From the NCBI GenBank assembly GCA_046757585.1, contig JBHHYR010000087.1, positions 1-14,863 on the forward strand: DNA of 14,863 nucleotides. Direction: 5' to 3'. The position numbers were made by a program, and so were the translations under genes. Position 1 is the first letter of the stretch; the number at the start of each line of letters is the position of its first letter. The DNA is from JBHHYR01 sp046757585 (GTDB lineage Bacteria > Desulfobacterota > Binatia > HRBIN30). The notes beneath the pieces were generated by a model. The model saw nothing but the letters and a program-made list of their open reading frames with translations, did not search any database and was not told the origin of the DNA. Shown here in pieces: positions 6,815 to 13,676 of this stretch.

Positions 6815-8770
6815 ATGACCACTTTCCAGTACCTGTTCACCCCGCTGCAGATCGGCACGGTCACGGTCGAGAATCGCATTGTGGCGATGCCGCACACGAC
6901 GCTCCTGTCCACCGATCATCTCATCGGCGATCGCCACATCGCCTACTATGAAGAGCGTGCCAAGGGCGGCGTCGGCCTCATCATCGTCGAGACCTTGATC
7001 ATCCACCCTAGCTCGCAGCCGCTGATGAATGAAGCCTTTGCGTTCGACGAGCGGGAAGTCTCTCGGTATCAGGAGCTGACCGCAGCGGTGCACCGCCACG
7101 GCACCAAGATCTTCGCTCAGATCGCTCATGGCGGGCGACAATTGATCGATGGCAGTATCTCTCGGCTCCCCCTATGGGGTGTCTCGCCAGTGGCCCTCTC
7201 CGTCGCGACCGAAACCCCGCACGAGATGGAGGAGGAAGACATCGCCGAGCTGATCGGGGCCTACGCCCGGTCTGCCAGCTATGTTCGCGCCGGCGGCTTC
7301 GACGGCGTCGAACTGCACGCGTCACACGGCTATCTCATCCAGCAGTTTTTCTCGCCGCTCAGTAACCTGCGAACCGACCGTTGGGGCGGCACGCTCGAGA
7401 ACCGGATGCGCTTCGCCTTTGCGGTCATCGAGGCGGTCCGGAAAGCAGTGGGTGACGACTTCGTCGTCGGCATGCGCTTGGCCGCGGATGAGTTCGTGCC
7501 CGGCGGGCTGACGACGGACGACGCCCAGGAAATCGCGCGCTGCCTGACGGCGAGCGGCCGGCTGGACTACCTCTCGATCAGTGCTGGCATGGGCCAGACG
7601 CCCTTCCTGATCACCTGCGACATGAACTTTCCAGCCGGTTCCCAGGCGTATCTTGCCGGGCTGATCAAGCAGGTGGTCGGTCCGACACCGGTCTTCGCGT
7701 CACAGCGGATCAACGCCCCGTTGCTGGCCGAGCGCATCCTGGCCGAAGGCCAAGCCGACATGGTGGGCATGACGCGCGCGCTGATTTGTGATCCGCAGCT
7801 CCCGCGCAAGGCCCGCGCTGGCCAGTTGGACGACATCCGCGCCTGCGTTGGCTGCAATCAGAACTGCATTGGACGCATCATGCAGAGCAAGCCAATCGGC
7901 TGTATCCAAAACGCCGCTGTCGGGCGGGAGCGCGAATGGGGGATCGGCACTCTGGCGCCAGCCGCTCGGCGAAAGCGGGTGACCGTGGTCGGTGGCGGAC
8001 CGGCGGGCATGGAGTGCGCCCGTATCCTGGCTGCACGGGGCCATACCGTCATCCTCTACGAAAAGGACGCCCAGCTCGGTGGCCAGGTCAACCTCATCGT
8101 CAAGGCTGCCAGCCGGCAGGAGTTCGGCGGCGTCGTGCGCTACCTCTCCGGCCAGATGACGAAGCTCGGCGTGGATGTGCGCTTGAACACGACCGCGACT
8201 GCCGAGATGGTCCTCGCTGATCACCCAGACGCTGTAGTCGTGGCCACGGGCTCGATGCCGGAACGGCCTCCCTTGCCCGGGGCGGACGCAGCCAACGTCT
8301 GCGATGTCGCCGACCTGCTCGCTGGCCGCGTCGAGCCCGGGCGGCGGGCGGTCGTCATCGACGGGGAGAGCTTCTACCGAGCCCTGACCGCAGCTGACTT
8401 CCTCGCGAGTCGAGGGACGGAAGTCGAAGTGCTGAGCCCGGTGTTCTACGTCGGCATGAATGTCACCATGCCGAGCTTGATCATCACCTACATGAATCTG
8501 TGCGGCAAAGGCGTCAGGTTCACGCCGCTGCATATGGTGCGCAGCATCGAGGACCACACGGTCAACGCGTTCCACGTCTTCTCCTTTGCGGCGCACCCTA
8601 TCATCGATGTGGACACGATCGTGCTCGCGTACCCGGGGCGCGCCGACGCGGCGCTCTATCGGCAGCTGAAGGGCACGCTGCCCGCGCTCTACCAGATCGG
8701 CGACTGTGTCGCGCCGCGCAAGGTCGATATGGCGATTCTCGAGGGGCACGAGGTGGGGCGGCGGATATGA
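6815..8770 (+). CDS. OYE-family FMN/4Fe-4S/FAD oxidoreductase (2,4-dienoyl-CoA reductase / BaiCD-BaiH / TMADH-like)
   Basis: This complete 651-residue flavoprotein has an N-terminal FMN TIM barrel of the old yellow enzyme family (about 1-340), with the active-site segment ELHASHGYLIQQFFSP (166-181) followed by RTDRWGG. The 4Fe-4S ligands CVGCNQNC (C344, C347, C351) and GC (C363) come next. The C-terminal FAD module carries VVGGGPAGME (391-400) and a final YQIGDC (626-631). Relatives reduce 2,4-dienoyl-CoA, reduce or oxidise bile-acid enones (BaiCD/BaiH), or demethylate trimethylamine. The second nucleotide-binding segment (AVVIDGESFYRALTAADFLA, 512-531) lacks a GxGxxG motif and resembles the corresponding part of trimethylamine dehydrogenase. 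This enzyme may therefore not use NAD(P)H directly. It begins at the base after the SDR stop and overlaps the CoA-transferase by four bases (ATGA), consistent with one translational unit. The substrate is unknown. Confidence 0.92.
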   Translation: MTTFQYLFTPLQIGTVTVENRIVAMPHTTLLSTDHLIGDRHIAYYEERAKGGVGLIIVETLIIHPSSQPLMNEAFAFDEREVSRYQELTAAVHRHGTKIFAQIAHGGRQLIDGSISRLPLWGVSPVALSVATETPHEMEEEDIAELIGAYARSASYVRAGGFDGVELHASHGYLIQQFFSPLSNLRTDRWGGTLENRMRFAFAVIEAVRKAVGDDFVVGMRLAADEFVPGGLTTDDAQEIARCLTASGRLDYLSISAGMGQTPFLITCDMNFPAGSQAYLAGLIKQVVGPTPVFASQRINAPLLAERILAEGQADMVGMTRALICDPQLPRKARAGQLDDIRACVGCNQNCIGRIMQSKPIGCIQNAAVGREREWGIGTLAPAARRKRVTVVGGGPAGMECARILAARGHTVILYEKDAQLGGQVNLIVKAASRQEFGGVVRYLSGQMTKLGVDVRLNTTATAEMVLADHPDAVVVATGSMPERPPLPGADAANVCDVADLLAGRVEPGRRAVVIDGESFYRALTAADFLASRGTEVEVLSPVFYVGMNVTMPSLIITYMNLCGKGVRFTPLHMVRSIEDHTVNAFHVFSFAAHPIIDVDTIVLAYPGRADAALYRQLKGTLPALYQIGDCVAPRKVDMAILEGHEVGRRI

Positions 8771-10008
8771 GCCCCACGCGGCCGACATCTGAGGAACAGG
8801 CGCTGCAGATGCCGGCCTTCGGCCCGTTGCAAGGCCTGCGCATCCTGGATACCGGGCGGAATAACGCCGGGCCGTGGGCTGCAACGCTGGCCGCGGAGTT
8901 CGGTGCCGAGGTGATCCACGTGGAGCCCCCGCAAGGGGAGATCTATCGCTTTGATCATGCCGCCTGGGCGCAGGAAAAACGCAATCAGCGTGGCCTGACG
9001 CTCGATCTTCGTAGCGCCCCGGGACACAAGATCTTTCTGCAGCTCTGCGCCCGCGCGGACATCTGGATCGAAAGCTCCATTCCTGGCACCTATCCCAAGC
9101 TCGGCCTGGACGACGCAACAGTCTGGAGCGTGAACCCCAAGCTTGTCATCGCCCATGTCTCCGGTTTCGGGCAGACCGGGCATCCGGACTACGTGCGCCG
9201 GGCTTCCTATGACATGATCGGCCAAGCCTTCGGGGGCTTGATGTTCATTCAGGGGTTGCCCGATCCCCACCCTCCCATTGCGGCCAAGCCGTACCTCTGT
9301 GACTACATCACCGGCTTGTGGACGCTCTGGTCCACGCTGGCCGCTTGCCTGCGCGCGCAACGTACAGGTGAGGGGCAGGCGATCGATATTTCGCAGTACG
9401 AGTGCATGCTCCGGATGCTCGCCGACACGGCTATCAAATACTTCGAGAACGGCGAGATCAAGCAGCGTCTCGGCAACCGGCATCCCATCGCTGTCCCATG
9501 GGACACCTACCAGAGCGGCGACGGCGCCTGGTTTTGTATCAACGCCGCCGGGGCCCCGTTTGCGCGCCTCTGCCAGGCCATCGGTGTGGATCCCGACGAT
9601 GAGCGCTGGTGTCCGCAGTTCGAGAAGTGTCTGGCCGGTATGCCTGGCGCCGAGGCCTTCGAGACGGAGCTGCGCCGCTGGCTGCAGGCGCACACGGCCG
9701 CCGAGGTCGAAACGAACCTAACGGTGCGCCACCAGGTTCCTTGCCAGCGGGTGTACAGCATCAAGGACCTCGCCAACGATCCTCATTGCGCTGCGCGTCG
9801 AAACTTCATTCGCTGGCACGATGCGGAGTGGGGTGATGTCAGAGGAGTTGGTATCATGCCGAGCTTTTCCCTGACCCCAGGCGCTGTCTGGCGGGGCGCC
9901 CCGACACTGGGACAGGACAATGAGGAGATTCTGCACCTGCTCGGGTACGATGGCGAGGCGATCGCAGCGTTGCGCGCGGCGCAGGTGATCGGTGAGGGCA
10001 GCGGCTGA
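8767..10008 (+). CDS. CaiB/BaiF-type (family III) acyl-CoA transferase
   Basis: This 413-residue protein has the features of class III CoA-transferases. The N-terminal segment LQGLRILDTGRNNAGPWAATLAAEFGAEVIHVEPP (21-55) is followed by NQRGLTLDLRS (73-83) and VIAHVSGFGQTG (127-138). The motif RASYDMIGQAFGGLM (145-159) carries the probable catalytic aspartate D149, equivalent to Asp169 of formyl-CoA transferase. These enzymes move CoA between carboxylates through Asp-anhydride and thioester intermediates without ATP. I chose ATG 8767 because it overlaps the upstream stop (ATGA) and leaves a short leader before the conserved start. In the bai operon a family III transferase recycles CoA between bile-acid intermediates. 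A similar CoA-conserving role beside the ATP-dependent ligase is plausible here. The donor and acceptor acids are unknown. Confidence 0.92.
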   Translation: MSPTRPTSEEQALQMPAFGPLQGLRILDTGRNNAGPWAATLAAEFGAEVIHVEPPQGEIYRFDHAAWAQEKRNQRGLTLDLRSAPGHKIFLQLCARADIWIESSIPGTYPKLGLDDATVWSVNPKLVIAHVSGFGQTGHPDYVRRASYDMIGQAFGGLMFIQGLPDPHPPIAAKPYLCDYITGLWTLWSTLAACLRAQRTGEGQAIDISQYECMLRMLADTAIKYFENGEIKQRLGNRHPIAVPWDTYQSGDGAWFCINAAGAPFARLCQAIGVDPDDERWCPQFEKCLAGMPGAEAFETELRRWLQAHTAAEVETNLTVRHQVPCQRVYSIKDLANDPHCAARRNFIRWHDAEWGDVRGVGIMPSFSLTPGAVWRGAPTLGQDNEEILHLLGYDGEAIAALRAAQVIGEGSG

Positions 10009-10029
10009 GCTGCGAGGGCGCGCCGAGAC

Positions 10030-11178
10030 ATGGATTTCGGGTTCAGTTCGGAACAAGGGGTGTTGCGGAACAGCGTGCGCGAGTTCATGCGGCGCGAGTG
10101 CCCCCCCGCGTACGCCCGCCGCTGCGACGAGGAGCACCGCTTCCCCTCTGAGCTGCGTGCCAAGATGGCGGCCCAGGGGTGGTTCGGCACGCTGGTTCCC
10201 GAGCAATACGAGGGCAGCGGTCGCAACCCCGTGGATGTCGCGATCATCATCGAGGAAATGGCGCGCTGGGGCATCGGCTGCGATTTCATTCCCACGGCGA
10301 TCTTCAGCGCCGAGGCCATCGGGAAGTACGGCAGTGAAGAACAACGGCGGTATTACCTGCCGCGGATTGCACGGGGCGAAATCGTCTGCGCGATCTCCTT
10401 CACCGAGCCCAGTGCTGGCACGGACTTCGCCGCCCTGACGACAACGGCCGACGCGCGCGGCGACCATTTCGTCGTGAACGGACACAAGATGTTCACCAGC
10501 CTCCTCAATCTCGCCGACGTGGCCATCGTGGCGGCGCGAACGGACAAGTCGGCGAAGAAGCACAAGGGAATCTCGCTGTTCCTTCTCGACCCGAAGTCGC
10601 CGGGTATTACCGCTCGCGAGGTGCCGAAGCTGGGCGGACATATCATTCCCACGTATGAGGTGTGGTACGAGAATGTCCGCGTACCGCGCGCGAATCTGCT
10701 CGGCGATCTGAACAACGGCTGGTATCAGCTCATTTCCACCATCAACACCGAGCGCGTAGGCATCGCGGCCCACAACACCGGCAGCGCGCGGGCAGCGCTG
10801 GATTATGCGGTGCAGTACGTCAACCAGCGGGAGCAGTTCGGACAGCCGATTGGCAAGTTTCAGGCGATCCAGCACAAGCTGGCGTCCGACTACCTGGAAG
10901 TGGAGGCGGCCCGACTGCTGACCTACAGTGCCGCTTGGTACCTGCAACAGGGTGACAGTCTGGACACCCACATGCAGTGTGCCCTGGCGAAGCTGAAATC
11001 GTCGGAGACCTACAAGCGCGTCGCGCTTGATGGCATGCAGGTCATGGGGGGGTACGGCTACTGCATGGAGTATCCCATGCAGCGCTGGCTGCGCGAAGCA
11101 GTCCTGCAGACGGTCGATCTTGGCAACACGGAGATCATGCTCTCGACAATTGCCTACCTCATGGGGATGCCTAAATGA
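10030..11178 (+). CDS. Acyl-CoA dehydrogenase family protein
   Basis: This 382-residue protein has the normal acyl-CoA dehydrogenase layout: an N-terminal helical domain (MDFGFSSEQGVLRNSVREF), a central beta domain with AISFTEPSAGTDFAAL (121-136), and a C-terminal helical domain. The latter has REQFGQPIGKFQAIQHKLA (267-285) and GGYGYCMEYPMQRWLREA (340-357), which bind FAD. Such enzymes introduce an alpha,beta double bond into acyl-CoAs and pass electrons to ETF. The position of the MCAD catalytic Glu376 is Leu (VDLGNTEI, L364). An alternative glutamate, E241 in NTERVG, sits where isovaleryl-CoA and long-chain dehydrogenases carry their base. An IVD/LCAD-like catalytic arrangement, suited to branched or bulky acyl groups, is my inference. 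The start has GAGGG at 10014-10018, eleven bases upstream. It lies 21 bases behind the CoA-transferase in the same operon. Confidence 0.92.
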   Translation: MDFGFSSEQGVLRNSVREFMRRECPPAYARRCDEEHRFPSELRAKMAAQGWFGTLVPEQYEGSGRNPVDVAIIIEEMARWGIGCDFIPTAIFSAEAIGKYGSEEQRRYYLPRIARGEIVCAISFTEPSAGTDFAALTTTADARGDHFVVNGHKMFTSLLNLADVAIVAARTDKSAKKHKGISLFLLDPKSPGITAREVPKLGGHIIPTYEVWYENVRVPRANLLGDLNNGWYQLISTINTERVGIAAHNTGSARAALDYAVQYVNQREQFGQPIGKFQAIQHKLASDYLEVEAARLLTYSAAWYLQQGDSLDTHMQCALAKLKSSETYKRVALDGMQVMGGYGYCMEYPMQRWLREAVLQTVDLGNTEIMLSTIAYLMGMPK

Positions 11179-11210
11179 CCCGGCGGAGCGAAGAGCGCAT
11201 GCGGAGTCCT

Positions 11211-11215
11211 GGAGG
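11211..11215 (+). promoter_or_regulatory. Ribosome-binding site deciding the hydrolase start
   Basis: GGAGG lies six bases before ATG 11222 and three before the adjacent in-frame ATG 11219. The spacing favours 11222, so the protein begins MPLFETEG rather than MMPLFETEG. Confidence 0.55.
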
Positions 11216-11221
11216 CGGATG

Positions 11222-12082
11222 ATGCCACTGTTCGAGACCGAGGGCGCCCGGCTGTTTTACGAAGAAGCGGGCAGCGGCCCGGCGATCGTCTTTGCCCACG
11301 GTGGCGGTGGTGACACGAGCCAGTGGCGCCACCAAACACCCGTGTTCGCCCAACGCTACCGCGTGATCACCTTCGATGCGCGGGGGCACGGCCGGTCACC
11401 CGCCCCAGCGTCCGATTATGGCATGGCTGCCTTCTGTGAGGACATTGCGGCCCTCCTCCGCCACCTGGACGTTCGGCAGGCACACTTGGTCGGTGCGACG
11501 CTTGGGGCTGTGGCGATGCTGGAGTGCGCGCTTGCCCACCCCGGCGTGGCGCGGACCCTCGTGTTGATTAGTACGGCTCCGGATACGACCGACGAGATGC
11601 GGGCGCGATTCGAGGCGTCCGCAGCAGTCGTCGAAGCCGGCGACCTGCGCGCTTTCGCCGAAGGTTTCGTGAATTTCCTCTTTTCCCCTCAGTACGTTGC
11701 CGGCCACGCTGCCGAAGTGGCGGACTTTCGGAAACGCTTGGAGCGAATCGACCCGGCTGCGTACGCTCGCTCGATCCGTGCCCTAGGTCACCGGCCCGAC
11801 CTGAGCCCACGCCTGAAGGCGCTGCGCGTTCCCACCCTGATCGTTACCGGCGCTGCCGACCCCATTCCGACGTCGGCGCCGGGTGCGGCGCTGCTGGCAC
11901 GTTCGCTGCCGAGCGCCCAGACAGCGGTCATCCCCGGCGCGGGGCATCTGCCGCACATCGAACAGCCAGACCGCTTTAATCGCCTGGTTCTGGATTTTTT
12001 CGCTGACGCCGAACGCGAGTCAGCGCCCGCCGGCTGTCAGAAGGGCAACAGCCTCCTGACCCCTAGCGGCGCGCCGGAGTAG
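11222..12082 (+). CDS. Alpha/beta-hydrolase fold protein with Thr in the nucleophile elbow
   Basis: This 286-residue protein has a clear alpha/beta-hydrolase fold. The oxyanion loop is VFAHGGGGDTSQW (23-35), followed by VITFDARGHGRSP (48-60). The nucleophile elbow is LVGATLGAVAML (89-100), the acid segment VTGAADPIPT (208-217, D213), and the catalytic histidine is in PGAGHLPHIEQPDRF (238-252, H242). Members cleave esters, thioesters, epoxides, lactones and C-C bonds such as meta-cleavage products. The nucleophile motif is GATLG instead of GxSxG, with Thr93 where Ser normally sits, and neither Asp nor Cys replaces it. The rest of the triad is intact. The fold is certain but the reaction is not: it may be a Thr-dependent or impaired hydrolase. 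A roughly 25-residue tail after FFADAE is unlike the conserved core. The gene follows the acyl-CoA dehydrogenase by 43 bases. Confidence 0.87.
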   Translation: MPLFETEGARLFYEEAGSGPAIVFAHGGGGDTSQWRHQTPVFAQRYRVITFDARGHGRSPAPASDYGMAAFCEDIAALLRHLDVRQAHLVGATLGAVAMLECALAHPGVARTLVLISTAPDTTDEMRARFEASAAVVEAGDLRAFAEGFVNFLFSPQYVAGHAAEVADFRKRLERIDPAAYARSIRALGHRPDLSPRLKALRVPTLIVTGAADPIPTSAPGAALLARSLPSAQTAVIPGAGHLPHIEQPDRFNRLVLDFFADAERESAPAGCQKGNSLLTPSGAPE

Positions 12083-12200
12083 GAGCGGGGAGGGAGGCAG
12101 GGGTTATGGCTTGGCCTACTGACCAGACCAATTACATATCAGATCACTGTGGCGCTCTACGATTCGGGGCGCTGCAGCGCGGCCGCAGGCAGCACGAGCC
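12083..12200 (+). other. 118-base intergenic region, largest in the window
   Basis: No gene is supported. It begins with a purine-rich run (GAGCGGGGAGGGAGG), then a less GC-rich pocket at about 12121-12150, then a perfect palindrome at 12169-12180. TTGGCC (12111-12116) and TACATA (12133-12138), 16 bases apart, form at best a weak promoter-like pair. TTGGCC and GACCAA (12126-12131) make an imperfect inverted repeat. A new transcription unit could start here, but no element is strong. Confidence 0.45.
12169..12180 (+). repeat. 12-base perfect palindrome GCGCTGCAGCGC upstream of the FAD oxidoreductase gene
   Basis: GCGCTG is followed directly by its reverse complement CAGCGC, 20 bases before ATG 12201. 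It could be an operator half-site pair or chance in GC-rich DNA. There is no T-run after it, so it is not a terminator. Confidence 0.45.
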
Positions 12201-13658
12201 ATGAGACAGGCCCGTAGCATTCACAGCGTGCGTGACCGCTACGATGCCGTCGTCGTCGGCGGCGGCCCGGGCGGCCTAGCCACCGCGGCGCTGCTCTGCC
12301 AGGGCGGCCTGCGCACCTTGGTGGTCGAGCAAAAGCGGGCCCTCGGTGGACGGTACCGTGCCATCGAGTTCGCTGGCTGCCGGGTGGACATCGCCGAGCA
12401 CCTCCTTACGGGCATGGTGACCGACGTGTACAACGCGTACGCAAAGCAGCTGTTCAATCGCGTTGGCCTTCCGCTGGCACAAAAAGAAGTCAAATGGGTG
12501 ATGGGTCTCGTCGGCCGGGACAGCAGCGCACCGATCGAGTTCTTCGCCATGGATCGCGCCAAGGGCGTCGAGAACTTCTTCGACTTCTTCGCCTTTGCCG
12601 CCGGGATGCCACTGGGCGATCTCGAGAAACGCGAGATGGCCCGCATCTTTCATTTGATGGCCGACATGTCGCGCGACGCCTGCCGCAAGCAGGTGCACAT
12701 GAGCTTCGCCGAATGGCTCGCGCAGCACGTCGAAAACGAAACTGTCCACCTCGTGCTCTCGGGAGTCACGGAACCTTTGCAAGGGTGCACCGCGGACAAA
12801 GTGAACATCGGCCAGATGGCGAATATCTTCGGCTCCTTTCCTCGCATCGGTGCGGTTCCCTTCTGGTACCCTGCGAGCGGCATCCTCGCAGACGCCATCA
12901 TCGCTCCGTTAGCGACATACGTACAGAGCCATGGAGGTGACGTGGTCTGCGGGGTGAAGGCGCGGCGCGTGCTCTTCGACCAACGGGTGGTCTCGGGGAT
13001 CTGGCTGTGCGGGGAAGACGAAACGCTCCTCGAGATACAAACCCCGCGCGTCGTCGTCGCCTTTCCGATCCAGTTTGCCTTCGGGTTCCGGCGCCTCGTA
13101 CCGGAGGAAATGCTGACGCCCGAATGGCGGGCGGCGGTTGCCTCGCTGCGTGAACTGTCTCACGAAGACTTGACCGTCTTTTACCTGCTGCGCGAGCGGC
13201 TGATTCCCGACGAATACTATGGCTGGATTCATCTGTTTGATGCCGCCAGCGGCCAACCCGTTTACGTTGGCGACTGGATCGTGGACCACCTGATCAACGC
13301 CAAGGTGCCGTCGGGCAAGCAGTTGGTCGGGAACTTCATCACCGCTAATTTCGAAGGCACGCAGTTCGGTCTTGACTCGTCGCCGCCGATGGTCCGCAAG
13401 GCGATTGAACGCTGGGAGACCGCTGTCAAGAAAGTCTTTCCCGACTTTGGTGAGCTCGTCGAAGCCCGGGTGTGCAACCTCCAGCTCAACTGGGGCCGCT
13501 ATTCGTACTCGGTCATGCCAGAGGAATTATCGGTACAGGCGCCCGGTGTGGAGGGCCTGTTTTTCGCCGGCGATTCGATTTTGTCCGTCAGTAGCCTGGC
13601 GTCGGACAAGGTGTATGACGTCGCCCTGCAATGTGCTGATGCCGTGTTGAATCGCTGA
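12201..13658 (+). CDS. FAD-dependent oxidoreductase, phytoene desaturase/retinol saturase-like
   Basis: This 485-residue protein opens with an FAD dinucleotide fold DAVVVGGGPGGLATAALL (15-32), followed by the ADP-ribose segment VVEQKRALGGRYRA (41-54). It ends with the FAD-closing motif GLFFAGDS (452-459) and a helix DKVYDVALQCADAVL. Pairing an N-terminal GGGxGG and E-x(6)-GGR motif with a C-terminal FAGD motif is typical of the NAD(P)-binding_8/phytoene-dehydrogenase group. That group desaturates, isomerises or saturates C=C bonds in isoprenoid and related hydrophobic substrates. I see no signal peptide and no clear membrane anchor, though such proteins often bind membranes peripherally. It is separated from the upstream operon by 118 bases and followed closely (18 bases) by the DUF1329 gene. 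The start has only a weak ribosome-binding site. The substrate is unknown, but the family fits the lipid or isoprenoid theme of the cluster. Confidence 0.82.
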   Translation: MRQARSIHSVRDRYDAVVVGGGPGGLATAALLCQGGLRTLVVEQKRALGGRYRAIEFAGCRVDIAEHLLTGMVTDVYNAYAKQLFNRVGLPLAQKEVKWVMGLVGRDSSAPIEFFAMDRAKGVENFFDFFAFAAGMPLGDLEKREMARIFHLMADMSRDACRKQVHMSFAEWLAQHVENETVHLVLSGVTEPLQGCTADKVNIGQMANIFGSFPRIGAVPFWYPASGILADAIIAPLATYVQSHGGDVVCGVKARRVLFDQRVVSGIWLCGEDETLLEIQTPRVVVAFPIQFAFGFRRLVPEEMLTPEWRAAVASLRELSHEDLTVFYLLRERLIPDEYYGWIHLFDAASGQPVYVGDWIVDHLINAKVPSGKQLVGNFITANFEGTQFGLDSSPPMVRKAIERWETAVKKVFPDFGELVEARVCNLQLNWGRYSYSVMPEELSVQAPGVEGLFFAGDSILSVSSLASDKVYDVALQCADAVLNR

Positions 13659-13663
13659 CAGCC

Positions 13664-13670
13664 AGGAGGA
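13664..13670 (+). promoter_or_regulatory. Strong Shine-Dalgarno of the DUF1329 gene
   Basis: AGGAGGA lies six bases before ATG 13677. It fixes the start of an exported protein whose signal peptide begins directly at that ATG. Confidence 0.75.
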
Positions 13671-13676
13671 TCTCTC

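Noticed and set aside
7700..9118. Long antisense open frame of 472 codons, with others at 935-1948, 5927-7141, 9718-10971 and 13527-14696 on the - strand
   Set aside because: They lie opposite genes with clear catalytic motifs, are rich in Arg, His and Gln, have no recognisable domains, and are the usual by-product of high GC at third codon positions.
12036..12060. Hairpin GTCAGAAGG / CCTCCTGAC (8 of 9 pairs, 7-base loop) near the hydrolase 3' end, considered as a terminator
   Set aside because: It lies inside the coding frame, is followed by CCCCTAGCGG rather than a T-run, and the stem has a mismatch.
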